NCBI GenBank assembly: GCA_004352715.1
Contig: SCFE01000040.1
Location: 1,125,007-1,189,006 of the forward strand
Reading direction: 5' to 3'
DNA length: 64,000 bases
DNA from: Hofstenia miamia
Lineage: Eukaryota > Xenacoelomorpha > Acoela
Position numbers and translations under genes: made by a program
Notes under the pieces: generated by a model
What the model saw: the letters and a program-made list of their open reading frames with translations, nothing else
What the model was told of the DNA's origin: nothing
Database searches by the model: none
In this document: piece after piece, positions 1-12,699 of the stretch
Position numbering within the stretch: position 1 is the stretch's first letter
Layout: each line of letters begins with the position of its first letter

Positions 1-166
1 GTTGTTAGTTTCGTATCAATACTAGTTGATGAGATAATAGTTTAAACAGTTAACAACTAGACAATAGAACTGAAAGAAGAGAGATGGAGATTGGAGTCTG
101 TCACCTACCGTACTATCTAAGGAGGAACCAATTGTCACAGCAGCTCCTAAATTAAGCTAAGACTTA

Positions 167-739
167 CTAGTATGAAGGTTGGCAAGATTCTACACAACGC
201 TCTAAGCGGCTCTTAAGAATTGACTCTTCGTATTTCAGGTGTTTGGAGCCCCCACGAGGAGGAGACCGGAGAACACAAGCAGGCAAAATAAAAATCTCCA
301 CCCAATGATTAATGAAACTTGGCTCCCGCTTAACCTTACTAAAAGAGTGATTCACAGCTTTAGCCCAGAGATTACGGCAGCTGATTGGAACAATCTTTCT
401 GGTAGGAATAGAAAACATTTCAATATCAGAAAGTGAGGGAAATACAGGCGTTATTCCAAGTGAACGAGGTGGTAGCCCTGAACCTTCACATCTGGAACCA
501 TTTACAATATGATGTTTGACAAGTCCTGAACGTTTACACAAATCAGAAGCATGCAGACATATGCTACAAATGTTAGTATTTAATGATAGTAATGAAAGCT
601 GCTGTGTGAGAGTTGTGTGTGAATTGGATTGCTGAACATCTTCGGAATTGTTGATTGAAAAATATTCGCCATCAGATCCAATTCCAATAATTTCATTTAA
701 AGATGTTTCTTTTTTCTTATTACGTTTTCCTTTTTTCAT
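167..739 (-). pseudogene. Retroelement ORF fragment (N-terminal region of a LINE-like polyprotein)
   Basis: A 190-codon ORF with an ATG start. The N terminus is lysine-rich (MKKGKRNKKKE). A zinc-binding-like stretch follows around residues 57-85 (CSIC, then KHH and SRC), and then the block FSIPTRKIVPISCRNLW...W..IFILPACVLRSPPRGG near residues 109-165. From general knowledge, the pattern 'P...R..W...........W..L..LP.CVL..P.RGG' occurs just upstream of the reverse transcriptase in several invertebrate non-LTR elements. No RT follows here; the frame stops about 25 residues after the block, so I infer a truncated copy. It could instead be a host gene captured from such an element. The family assignment is from memory of the motif only. 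Confidence 0.4.
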
Positions 740-3029
740 TGATATTTAGATTGTATATGTTCTCTTGATGTTATGCTATAAATAATTTTCAAACCGTTTA
801 GTTTCCCACTACTTTGATTTTTTTTTAAAGTGAAAAATATTTAAAAAATATTAGTTATTTGGACGTTGACTATATAGAAATACAAATATTTGTTTCTTCT
901 GATTTTTAGATATGAAAACTCTGACAACACAATATGAGTTTTTTGAAAATCACTTGCCCAGTGTAACAGCAATTTGTCCACCATTCTTACAAGCAATAAT
1001 ATTCAAATGAATTTTGAATTTAAATATATGCACAATTCGAAAATATTAAATATATTCTTTGAGAAGATTTATGTTAGGAGTAATAAATGTCTATTGAGAG
1101 GATTATTTTGATAATGTCTGTGGGGGCTTTGCTGCCCATTAACATTATGCAACACTAATGAAAAATACTAGCCCAATTCTTATTCCTTAATGTCTAGATA
1201 TATATTTATATCTTTATACCAAGATATTATTTTCGTGTGTAGTAGCCGCCAGGTGCAGAAATAAAGCAATTGCAATTATTGAATGCTGACAGTTTTCGAT
1301 TTCTTTGTAATGAAAATCATCACTTATACGATGCTTTTATTTCTGAAAAAGTTAAGTTCCTTACTTCTTTTATAGTTAATTGTAATTTCTCTAAAAGTCT
1401 ATTATAATGAGAACTTTACTAAACTCAATTGCAATTATTTTACATGTAGTGTATTAATTTTAATGAATCAATAAACATTTATTCAGCTAAAATTTGTAAT
1501 AGTAACAATAAAACCGAAATATACATTAAAATGCACATTTTTATACAGTGTAGAATGTATATGCCAGTTCTAATGCAACAAATGAATAGAAATCATGGCC
1601 ATATCCTTTTATCTGAAAATTTGAATCACAAGGAAAGGTCGAAGAATGAACAAGTTTGTTAAATAACCTGTAATGTTATTTGAATGAGTGGTAATTATGC
1701 TACATGAACAACTGATATGGTGTTGATAACTGCTAAAGCGTTACGCACAGTTATTTAATTAACTTAAAACAACACACATTTTAAGTGAAATTAATATTTT
1801 GAAAACGCCGAAAAACGAAAATAGATATGACTACGTGCATATTAGAAATAAGTCTAAAATTCACTGTCCAAGTAATGAAATGATAAGCAGTAAACTTCGA
1901 ATATTTATTGCAAAAAAATGTTTTGCCTGCATTAAGATACACCAGTGAAGGTCGAAAGATGACCGCATTGATTAATTTGTTAATATGTTGTAAATACCCA
2001 GTTTTCTTGCTTACGCATGTTATCTAGTATTATGTAGTGTTTACAAAGAGAAATTAATCTTTTCGCGTTCAAATTTTAGTATTTCGATTTGTTCAGAAGG
2101 CCGAGTATTAAACTAGCATTAATGAAAATTTACACCTAAGTATAAGCTATAGCTCTCCAAGATATACAGGTTGCACTATTAGAATTACTATGTTATTCGA
2201 TATCCTATAAACTTAACCTTAAGCTGGCCGGGGATTTTTTAAAATTTTTCATGATCATTTGAAAAATGTTTAAATCTGAAAACACCACTCCCCAGCCACG
2301 CTTAAAATGATTTGATATATCTTTGCAGATATGAAAAAACACCATCTAAACATAATTCTTAATTGTGACAACATATGAATTTTTGGTGATCTTCATAAGG
2401 TTAACTACTAATTTTTCCAAATAGTTTTCGTTTTCAGCACCCGCCTGATTAAGAAACGTTTTAAAAAGACTAGCTCCCATGTGTATACAAATATACCTCA
2501 AAGTTTTGTGGAGAAGCTCATCTATCATTGAAATTTTTGCAAAATAGGATAAATTTTGTATAACTTGCAAATAAATAATCCTTTGATAATAATTATAGGA
2601 AACACATTTGAACCGCCCCAGCTCAAAATTCCCTAGGACCGCGTCTGACAGTTTTTACTTTAAAATGAAGTATAGGCAGTGTAAAAAATTCGAAGCTGAC
2701 TAGTAGACTTTCTGTTCCACCAAGTTCTACCTCTTGCGCATCATCCTACCTCATTAATGAGAACGAACAACCATAATACATGTATTTTCTGACACACACT
2801 GTAAATCAAAATTATCCTGCATTGTTCTCATTGTCATCCTCATTCTAATTGGAAAATCCTCTTTTAAATGCATTAACAAAGGATTTATGTTCTATACAAT
2901 CTGTTTCCAAAGAATAAATTTTACATTTTATCAAACTAAGCACCCCGGGAAACCAAATCAGAGCTTTGCATTTTTGGAAGGTTGAAAAAATCCGTTTATA
3001 GTGAAACATTACTTTTAGAGTAAGGTAGA
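740..3029. other. AT-rich non-coding stretch
   Basis: No open frame with recognisable protein similarity on either strand, and no tRNA- or rRNA-like segment. Two short GC-richer patches (around 2227-2300 and 2615-2650) look like remnants of dispersed repeats, but no ends could be defined. Confidence 0.6.
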
Positions 3030-3165
3030 GCGCAAACGATACAACTTTTGTTGCGAAACCAATTAAGATAAAAAACCACATTGGAGGAATTCAAATTATT
3101 TCAAAATTATCCTATCGCAATACGCTCTATAATTGGTTTAGCAACAAAAGTTGTAGCGTTTGCGC
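3030..3165. repeat. Inverted repeat, 35-nt arms, 66-nt loop
   Basis: The left arm 3030-3064 (begins GCGCAAACGATACAAC) and the reverse complement of 3131-3165 (GCGCAAACGCTACAAC...) agree at 33 of 35 positions by eye. Transcribed, it would form a long hairpin. It could also be a small fold-back or MITE core. A small minus-strand ORF overlapping it has no recognisable features. Confidence 0.65.
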
Positions 3166-4091
3166 GGGGCCTAAGCCATTTGCGGCATTTTTATTTACTT
3201 GTAATACCCTTCAATGCAATTTATCTCCATTAATAATTATTAATTAAAAAATCTACGTAATGGAAAAACAAACGCTATTCCTAGCTTTGAAAGAGCTCTT
3301 AAATTGCGATCAGATTTCAATTTTGTTAGACTTAGTCTTAGATTTGATCGGTCACTGATTATTTACTGTTAAAACTAAGGCTTTTTTCAATTTTGTTCTT
3401 CATTTAGAATGCCACGTTTTCTCCAATTTTAGCTCCAATAATATAATCAGGGATTATAATTTCACAAAGGACATGAAATATTGCATACAGGGTTCGTGTA
3501 CTCGGAATTCGATATACTGTACTTAAACTCAGACTTTCCATTAGAAAATAATCGAACCGAATAAGTCAAACTAGACACGAACATCATGATTGTATGAAAT
3601 GCATTCAAAAGGCGTTCTGGATTTTATCTAAGGACTTTGATGAATTTATTAATACTTAAAACTCAATGCTCATCATTATTTTAGTGACGTAGTAACTCAT
3701 AATTTTAAATATATTTTGTAGCACGGCCTTCGCAGTTTATCTGTCACAGCTCTCAAAAGATTTGTAATTTTACTTCCCTCTTCTTTTAAACTCTGTCATT
3801 TTGACAAATGCTGTAACATCTTCTTAAATGTAATTGCTATTCTTTAACAATTTTCGTAAGCGTCAGAAGGATTGTAGTGATAACGAAACATTGAATTGGT
3901 TAAAACGATGTAGATTTAAAAAAGATTGATAGAAGTTCTTATATTTACTATTTTATTCAAATTTAAAAACATAAAGAGTGTTATGACGTGCTACTTTTTC
4001 GCTGTATTTTTAGTAGTCTAGTTTATAATTGCAAATTTTCCGTATTACATTGGTAATGTTAGAGTCAATAGGGTAAGTCAATTATTTGTAA

Positions 4092-4132
<41 letters not shown>

Positions 4133-4611
4133 CGTGTACAGAAAAAATTAAAAATTTTCCGATATTTCTCAGACTTTACAAAAAGTTATCTATGTACCTG
4201 AGTAGGAATCATGCCAAATATCTTTGAATTTTGATAATTTTTGCTTGTGTGAGAGGAGGAAGTAATACTTCTAAAACATCAATATAATGGGCCATGGTTA
4301 ATTAGAGAGCAGGTTTTGGAATTCAAAAAACCATAGCATATGCTTTTATATTCATATTTTGAACAAATCTACATGTTAACTGCCTCAGTTTCTGCATTCT
4401 TACTAAAAAACTGAATAAAGGTATATTTGTTGCTGCATCATTAGAAATTCTGTGACCTAATTACCTTGAGTATAGCGAAAAAATCATGAGGAAAAATCAT
4501 CGAATATTAATCGATGTAAAATAAAATAAAATAATCATATCTTGAGAGGCTAAAACTTTGTCAAGCTGCTTAAAGATTCTCTGTGTACAATTTTCTTCTT
4601 GTTTTTAAAGC
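3166..4611. other. AT-rich non-coding stretch with a (TA)n microsatellite
   Basis: Contains a perfect (TA)n run at about 4093-4129. No coding signal was recognised. Confidence 0.6.
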
Positions 4612-6410
4612 TTAGTAACTGGCATGCAACTCACTAATCATGTGGAAGAGGAGAAACTTTGTTTGTTCTCGAGAGTTTTTAATCACGTTGAGATGATAAT
4701 CGATCATCATTCCTAAAGCTCCTTCTGTTAAGTAATTAATGACACTTGTTGTAGCGACTATTGTCTGAACTTCAAAGTATTCTTCTCTTGTTGACCGTTT
4801 TTTACTGGTACTGACAAAAAATCATGCTCTTTACCACAACATTTTATAAATCTCCAAGAATTTGCTCCAACAAAATCTTTTAAAGTTTTTGAAGCAATAC
4901 AAGAAGCTGTTGGTATTTCTAAGATGCCAGGTAATGGCTAATCTATATATCTATTAAGTTTTCTTCTCTGGGAAATTCATTAAAAATTCAAATTTGTTTT
5001 ATTTCATTCTCCTTAGGTATTGGGAATTGAAAGTGGACAGTTTATAACTATCTAAATTTAATGTAACCCATACACTGGCAGGATCCTTAAAGCATGATTT
5101 AGTTGAATATTCAGTTTTGGCCTCCGTAATATTGCATGCTGCACCACATATAAGCTCACTTATGTGGTGCCTACATGGCAGCTCCAACACAGAATGATCA
5201 AGAAACCTAAAAAGTTGAAAAACAGCAGCTTTACAAATTCCTGAGTTTACATTGCGTAATTTAAGTAAATTACAAGAAATATCGACATTAAATGAAAAGA
5301 TGTAGAATTTTGCCACTCAAAACTGTTGATACATGCAAACTTTTATTAATCTTCATTTTTAATTAAAGATGATTGTTATGTAATAAATTGTGAGCTTAGA
5401 TTGATTATATTTATAGCTTTGAAATCTATCAAAAATTATTAAATATCATAAATAAAAATATGATTCAAGTAGAGTCATCCATGCCTGAAATCGAATGGAA
5501 ACTGTGTGAANTTAGTAACTGGCATGCAACTCACTAATCATGTGGAAGAGGAGAAACTTTGTTTGTTCTCGAGAGTTTTTAATCACGTTGAGATGATAAT
5601 CGATCATCATTCCTAAAGCTCCTTCTGTTAAGTAATTAATGACACTTGTTGTAGCGACTATTGTCTGAACTTCAAAGTATTCTTCTCTTGTTGACCGTTT
5701 TTTACTGGTACTGACAAAAAATCATGCTCTTTACCACAACATTTTATAAATCTCCAAGAATTTGCTCCAACAAAATCTTTTAAAGTTTTTGAAGCAATAC
5801 AAGAAGCTGTTGGTATTTCTAAGATGCCAGGTAATGGCTAATCTATATATCTATTAAGTTTTCTTCTCTGGGAAATTCATTAAAAATTCAAATTTGTTTT
5901 ATTTCATTCTCCTTAGGTATTGGGAATTGAAAGTGGACAGTTTATAACTATCTAAATTTAATGTAACCCATACACTGGCAGGATCCTTAAAGCATGATTT
6001 AGTTGAATATTCAGTTTTGGCCTCCGTAATATTGCATGCTGCACCACATATAAGCTCACTTATGTGGTGCCTACATGGCAGCTCCAACACAGAATGATCA
6101 AGAAACCTAAAAAGTTGAAAAACAGCAGCTTTACAAATTCCTGAGTTTACATTGCGTAATTTAAGTAAATTACAAGAAATATCGACATTAAATGAAAAGA
6201 TGTAGAATTTTGCCACTCAAAACTGTTGATACATGCAAACTTTTATTAATCTTCATTTTTAATTAAAGATGATTGTTATGTAATAAATTGTGAGCTTAGA
6301 TTGATTATATTTATAGCTTTGAAATCTATCAAAAATTATTAAATATCATAAATAAAAATATGATTCAAGTAGAGTCATCCATGCCTGAAATCGAATGGAA
6401 ACTGTGTGAA
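4612..6410. repeat. 899-bp direct duplication joined by one n (assembly artefact likely)
   Basis: 4612-5510 and 5512-6410 match at every line compared, offset exactly 900, with the single n at 5511 between them. Unique sequence flanks both sides. Exact identity plus an n at the joint suggests two overlapping contig ends placed side by side rather than a real tandem copy. Confidence 0.85.
4999..5316 (-). pseudogene. ORF fragment with CRHHISEL motif; repetitive-gene or transposon remnant
   Basis: A 105-codon ORF, present again at 5899-6216 only because of the 899-bp duplication. It contains LELPCRHHISELICGA and a later SCFKD...W block. From memory, a 'CRHH..EL...' segment followed by 'LF..F...W' occurs in a multi-copy family of uncharacterised invertebrate proteins that behave like transposon genes. 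Downstream minus-strand sequence to about 4560 has short similar-looking stretches in shifting frames, which fits decay. Function unknown. Confidence 0.3.
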
Positions 6411-8255
6411 CACCACAAAATCTAATTAAGTAATAAGTATACTCTATTTAATGTAATCGACGATTGTTAAAAATCCGACTTTGACGTTTTCCATTTGAAC
6501 TTTCCAATGGATCTCGATTTGACAAATCAACAAACATCAATATAAAACAATATGCGTTGACTCTTTTTAGCCCAAAAGCTGATCTCTAACAACAATCGCC
6601 TATGATATTGACATTTGGAATTTTTTATTTCCCTCGCGCAAGCAAATCTAGAGTGACAATATGAGGTAAAGATCCACAGGAATATTTACTACCCGCCCAG
6701 ATTTTGATTTGACTTTAATTTTTGTTATTTTTGGTACACCCTAATATATATATATATATATATGTATATATAAGCATGTATGTATGTATACAATTGTATA
6801 TATCAAGGCAAAACATAATATATATATATACACTCTGTGCACAAAGAAACTTGTTACTTCATTAGTTATTTCTAATTTTGAATAATTCAAAAATTTATTG
6901 GAAAAGAAACACCAATTATACAAGGATATTACTTTTTATGATTTCATTTCATATATGTTCTGCAATTAACATTTCAGATACTAGTTTTTTTAGTTCAACT
7001 GTCAAAATTTTTGTACTGTAATAGCACTGAAAATAAATATTTACAATAAAGAAGTCTTGTTAGAAATATAATTAATTCTCTTCTACTGAATCAGTTGCTG
7101 ATTTTGCTTGGTCAGGATTCTTAATTCTAACAAACAACATTCAGAGGAAAAATTATACAACGATTGCTCAAATTACTAAATGAAATCAAAAGTTTTTAAT
7201 ATACATGTATATTGTTTAAAATTCCACAAGATATTTGATTTGAAGTATGTATATTTTGTGAAATTGCTTTCCATTGAGTAAAATATAGCTGAATTTTAAG
7301 TAGTTGTAAAATTTTCTAATATAGTAAACATTTTCAATGTTTATTTATTATATATCATAATTTTGAAATAATTAATTTTTCAATATTTTACATAAGTCAT
7401 AAAATATCAAACGATGGATTCTTAAATAAGCCAGAAATCCGTATACTGTATAGTGTCGCTCTTTATAGAGAATAACTAAGTAATACTTTTTGATAAATTA
7501 TTATGTAGAAACAACTAAGCACACTTTATGTTAGTAATATCGATTAATGTTTTTGGAAAACAAATATTTCAATGTATTTAAAAAATAATATTTCTGAATT
7601 TATACCTTTATATTATAAATTCAATATGTTTCATTTAATACTATAAACGTAATAATACAAAAAAATGTTCAAAGGTTTATAAATCTACTAAATTTATTGC
7701 TGCTGCCTGTTGTGAGTGATAACGTTTGATGGTCCGATGACATTGACGGCGAGTTAGAATAATTGTTGTCACCAAGGATCCTAGGAGGAAACAAAAAATA
7801 AATAAAATGGTTTCTTGAAATAGAGGATCATTGTGAAAATCCATTTTGCTTCAATATGTTTCTCGAATAATTGCAGGAAACAACAAGTCGTGATTGAATT
7901 CTGTGTAGTTTTCCGCAATTTTTCTTAATTAAGTATAATTATGCTAAATTTTATCGTAGAAATTTAATATAGAAAAGTTTCAAGAAATATTATGCTAAAT
8001 TATAATCTAAATGTAATAATTGCTTTTTTAATTCTATGTTGATAACTGGAAAAACCCGAAATTTGTTGGATCAATATTTCTAATTTCACACCAATCAGGC
8101 CAATTTTATATTAACTTTCAACCGGGCTATTACGTTTATTCTATAGGCACACATTGATGATTAAGTAGCACACACACATAAAACGAGCTTCTAGCCTCCA
8201 GAAATTTTGTTGATCTAATAGTATATGATTCATATTCTCAATTTCTTATTTACGG

Positions 8256-8322
<67 letters not shown>

Positions 8323-9227
8323 AATGATAGCTACAGTAGATGACAATTATAAATTTCTTATTTATTTGTTCTTGATGAATTTCATGTTTTTCGATTTTAT
8401 CTTTGGAAACAGAAGGGAAAGTCTTTGCATCAAATTTGAAAAGATTTGAAAAGCGATCATCACTCAATCAAGAACAATTGTAAAATTTGAAAAAATCCCA
8501 ACTAGAATTCATGTCTCTTACCAATCGAGATCTGTCTCATAATCACGGGACACTCATATATGGATTGGCCAGCTAATAACGAAGATGCGGAGTATAGAAT
8601 AGTGAAGAGATGTGTCTACTCAAATAAAAGGCAGCTTAACCAGAAAAACCGAGTTTTGGGAAGTGATTTAAACTGATGTCAGTAGTACATTGTTTGCTTC
8701 AATTGGCAAGGTAATATCAACCTTCGACTTTTGACTCAAACTTAAGAAGGAAATTCTGAGCAATACGTCGATCATGACTATATAATTATGTTATTTCTTA
8801 TTAATGTAATTAAGAAAATTATTATGCAATGATATTTGTAACAAATTCAAATTTTCATCAAAAGATTCAATTTCCAATGAGTTCAAATACAAAAGTTGTA
8901 TTTGCAAATAAACTATAAATGGTAACATATCCATTATTCAACTCTATAATTCTAAAAAAACATTAAAAATTGGCTTACATATCCTTAGCCATGCATTAAT
9001 TCGAATACCTGAAAGAATATGCAAAGAACTACTAGTGATCAAGGCATAACAGAATTCCAATAGTTGAAGAATTCGTGTTATGCACATATTCTTTAAGCTA
9101 ACTCTATATTTAAACACAAATATCTCTAATGAGTCACACATTATAAATTGTGACTAATGTTGTCTGCATCAATAGACAGCAACTAATTCCTCCGATGTAT
9201 AAAATGAATCAACACTCTATAAAATTT
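6411..9227. other. AT-rich non-coding stretch with two (TA)n microsatellites
   Basis: Holds (TA)n tracts at about 6744-6772 and 8258-8318 (61 bp). A short minus-strand frame at 8344-8467 (DDRFSNLFKFDAKTF...) looks protein-like, but it lacks splice sites and runs into the microsatellite. Nothing else recognisable. Confidence 0.55.
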
Positions 9228-9535
9228 CTAGGTGTTACAATTTAGGTAACAAATTTTCACCTAGAAATTAAGGTGTTTTACCTTAACTTTTAGGTAAATT
9301 CCGTTAGGTTTACTCCTTAAATAGATTTCAACTGCAATCACTTAAATTATGAGAATATTGTGTTTTTATAAAGAAGTTGTGAACATTTAGATGATCTATA
9401 TACATGTTTTCTTATTTTTTTTTCACCTAAACATTTAGGTGATGGATATATTCCTAAAATTTAAGGTGTTTCACCTAAAAATTTAGGTGACTTAGTAATT
9501 CCGTGAATTTAAGATTTTACCTATAAATTTTAGTT
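9228..9535. repeat. Cluster of ACCTAAA/TTTAGGT palindromic motifs (cluster 1)
   Basis: At least a dozen copies of (T)TTAGGT or ACCTA(A/G)A in both orientations, often as pairs such as ACCTAAAAATTTAGGT. They fall in two sub-blocks (about 9228-9315 and 9423-9535). The same motif is dense at 11441-11735. Spacing is irregular, so this is not a simple microsatellite. Confidence 0.75.
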
Positions 9536-10303
9536 AGAAGATAGTATGTAACTAAAATTCATTCTTAGTTCTAAAATTTCCTCGCATTGACAAGAAATTT
9601 TATTATTAGCTCAACAAAATTTGTTTTTTAAGATAAAAAATATTTGATCAAATAATGCTTCCAACCAATTATGGATACAATAATAAAATATAAATATAGT
9701 GTATTAAATATAAAAATAATAAAAAAATTTTGTTAAATTGAATTGATCGAGATAACAAAAATTTTCAATCATTTACAAAATATTATCGCCGTTAAACCTT
9801 GCTCAAATATTTAAAACATTTTCATTTTATGCAGAAGAAATATTTGTATTAAAATATTGTTTACAATAGTGAGTGTAAGATTTTTGTTTCTCATTATTTA
9901 TCATTATTCTTTAGCCAGTGTGCTTTTGATTTCAGAAATGACTTAAATTTCAGAATCATAAAGTTTTTATGACTTCACAAACCTAATCGATGAAACGTTA
10001 TATATAATAATACATAGTTAGCTGTGTTTGATTTCATATCATATATATGTTCGACCACATCACAGACATTGTTATTACGCACAATACGAAATAACAAAAC
10101 GCAATTTTATCATTTACTTTAACATTACAGCTGTTCCCGCGTTATTTGTCTACATTTCAATTACATTATGACAACATGCACACGTGAATTCGTTTCAGAC
10201 AGTCAGCAATGGAATTTTAGCGCATTGGATTACTGGAAAAGTTCTCTATAAAAATATTTCTATGGAAATTGTTTGAGGAAAATATTTTGGAAATTTTTAT
10301 TTG

Positions 10304-11207
10304 ATGAAAGAGGAAACCCAAGAAAATGTTTTAGCAAATTTGCTATACAAATTTATGAAGAAGCTCAACAATGATCCAATTCACTGTATCAAAGATCATC
10401 TTAGCGTACATCAGGTTAGTGATTTCTATAAGTTGAAAAAGGATTTGCGTATTGAAGACGGTGTTTTCAAGACTCTTGATAGAATGTTTTAAACATGTTT
10501 TTTGCAATGAATGTTTTTCTAAATGTTTTTCCAAATTCGTGTAGAATTGGGGCAGTTCGATAATCAAATGACGTCAATCAATTCTCAATCAATTTATTAT
10601 TCTACTACAACTACATCAAATATCAATAGTTTTGACGGATACTGATAGCTAAAACATTTTTTTCAATAATTTTTTTACAGAAAATTTTGAAAATAAAAAG
10701 AAAATAAACTTCTTGTCTTTTTGGGGAAATACCAAACAACTAACGCCTCTTGGATTAGGGCTTAAGTTGAGGCTTTTGGGTTATATCAAGTTGAGAAGCA
10801 GGTCAGCCTGACCCGTTGGTTCATTCATGTTGCGGGTCACTCTTAGATGGGTCACTTTATAATCGCTAGGGTTGAAGACAACGAACAGTCAAACAATCCA
10901 ATATTTGAAATTCTTAAATCCTAATGGATTATAATTATTTTTATATGTTGATTGTATGGTATAACTACATTAAATGAATTGTTCTGACGTTGGTTTCTCT
11001 ATTTAGGTGATGGAAGATTTCTGGAGTGATTTTGGCGACTCTGAATCAAACTTTTTTACATTTAATAAAAAAATTATTGCTGTTGAATCAATTTTAGAAG
11101 CCATTGACAGAATAGTTAAGCTTTCTCACTGTCTCAATTGTTGCTACAATAGCGAAGTAAAACATTTGTGGATTTTAATTGATAAACTGCTGTATGGACT
11201 GCATTAG
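10304..11207 (+). CDS. Tentative two-exon gene, 103-aa protein of unknown function
   Basis: Exon 1 at 10304-10414 starts at ATG (MKEETQ) and ends CATCAG before a GTTAGT donor. Exon 2 at 11007-11207 follows ...TATTTAG and stops at TAG. Both exons join in phase 0, giving about 103 residues. The product has no signal peptide or membrane segment. It looks helical and mixed-charge (FMKKLNNDP, MEDFWSDFGDSES, ILEAIDRIVKLSHCLNCC). I do not recognise the family. The 592-nt intron carries a GC-richer patch (10738-10880) unlike the surrounding DNA. The pair lies between two ACCTAAA clusters, so it could be the cargo of a mobile element or a small host gene. Each exon alone could also be chance; matching phase and splice signals are the only support. 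Confidence 0.3.
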
Positions 11208-11440
11208 CATTATACAGATAGCATTCTCATTGAATGTCAGAATTTTGTACATAAACTCAAAAGTAATGCAAAATGCATTGTAATATATATTTTGTTTTGA
11301 TATTTAATTTGCAAAAGATTTTTGAACCTCAATACAATTTAAGATTGTGTGTATATAGGATTAAATTTCAAAGAAATCTATTAATTTTTGGTATTTACAC
11401 AAACATTTAGAAAGAATACTAAAATGTTTTCGATATCTTC

Positions 11441-11735
11441 CCTAAATGTAATTACCTAAAAATTAACCTAGATTTTTAGGTAAAATACCTAGAATATAGA
11501 CACCTAAAAAATCACCTGGATTTGTAGGTGAAAAGGCATACCTAGATTTTAGGTAAATTACCTAGAAAAGAAATTCATAAAATTTAGAAAAAATACCTAG
11601 AATATTTTCGGTATTCTCCCTAAATATTAGGGTGTCTCAATTTTAGGTATTTTACCTAAATTCTAGGTGGGCCTTTTTTACCTAAAAATCTAGCTATTAT
11701 TTTAGGTGTTTTACCTAGAAAATTTTGGTCTAAAT
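11441..11735. repeat. Cluster of ACCTAAA/TTTAGGT palindromic motifs (cluster 2)
   Basis: Roughly twenty copies of TTTAGGT/ACCTA(A/G)A in both orientations, e.g. ACCTAGATTTTTAGGT. The outer end (TTTCTAGGTAAAACACC, reverse strand) resembles the outer end of cluster 1 (TTTCTAGGTGTTACAA), so the two clusters may be sub-terminal inverted arrays of one element. The block abuts the truncated LINE at 11828. Confidence 0.7.
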
Positions 11736-11827
11736 TTCTTCGTTATTCATACTTGCTGTATTAGCAGAAATAGTCGGAACAAAAATATTATCGCTAGCAC
11801 TCAGTATTGTTCATGTTTCGATTGGTA

Positions 11828-12685
11828 CTAATTAAACCGTGTAAAAAACACATTAAAAGCGTCGGCATCGTCTTTAGTTAATATGACTTTGTTGGTTTTA
11901 CGTTTCATTCTCTTTTTCATCTTGGCGTAAATATCTTGTTTTGTCATTGATCGAATAGCTTCCTGATGATGTTTGTAAACCATGCTGTTTATTCTACGTT
12001 GGATCATATTTCGTTCAGGAGCATTGCTCCCTTTTATAGCTTGCTGCTTAAGCTTAACGAGATTTCTAAGTTCATTATTATAAGTTATGCTACAAAGAAA
12101 ATTTTTATGGTTGCCATTACAAGGCCGTTTACATTGTTCGAGCAAGAATGCAATGTATCCTTCGACAGATTCAACTAAGCTANGTTTTGTCATTGATCGA
12201 ATAGCTTCCTGACGATGTTTGCAAACCATGCTGTTTATTCTCCTTTGGATCATATTTCGTTCAGGAGCATTGCTCCCTTTTATAGCTTGCTGCTTAAGCT
12301 TAACGAGATTTCTAAGTTCATTATTATTAGTTATGCAACAAAGGACATTTTTATGGTTGCCATTACAAGGTCGTTTACATTGTTCGAGCAAGAATGCAAT
12401 GTATCCTTCGACAGATTCAACTAAGCTATTCACATTGCTGACATCGTTATAGAAAACAGTCCAGTCGGTAGTTTCAAGGGCACATTGAAGTTGGTCTTGG
12501 TTGATGCATATCTGAGTAGTTTTACTTACAGCATGACGCGGCTTATTATAACAATTCAGAAGCGGATGTAGGAGAACACTCAGATGATAATGGATATTTG
12601 CTCTTCCCAATGGTGCTGCTAATTCAGATTTATAAAAGGAGCCGTTAGATACATATGCAATATCCAATTTTGATCGATTCGGCAT
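11828..12685 (-). pseudogene. LINE ORF2: end of endonuclease domain and pre-RT linker
   Basis: In this minus-strand frame, RSKLDIAYVS...ELAAPLG matches the C-terminal '(S)xLD..VFVS...' block of APE-type LINE endonucleases. The usual SDH that follows reads NIH here, which probably breaks catalysis. The rest is the basic linker expected before the RT (MKKRMKRKTNK...ADAFNVFFTRFN; compare the usual 'fNdfF'). The frame stops at 11828 with no reverse transcriptase, and the ACCTAAA cluster begins about 90 bp on, so the 3' part has been lost. Residues in the middle are repeated because of the n-junction at 12183. Truncated and presumably inactive. Confidence 0.65.
11938..12428. repeat. 245-bp direct duplication joined by one n at 12183
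   Basis: 11938-12182 and 12184-12428 are direct copies offset by 246 with several substitutions (e.g. CTGATGATG versus CTGACGATG). The differences suggest two alleles or two LINE copies abutted by the assembler, rather than one exact repeated read. Confidence 0.75.
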
Positions 12686-12699
12686 GTATGTAGCTTCCG

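Noticed and set aside
6741-6923. ORFs ending in alternating I-Y residues (also 54453-54635)
   Set aside because: Translations of (TA)n microsatellites.
8246-8467. Frame DDRFSNLFKFDAKTF resembling ribosome-biogenesis C-terminal motifs
   Set aside because: The resemblance is limited to four or five residues, there are no splice sites, and the frame continues into a (TA)n microsatellite.
10738-10880. tRNA-derived SINE head in the intron of the two-exon gene
   Set aside because: A GGTTCATT word recalls a B box, but no A box at proper spacing and no cloverleaf could be drawn.
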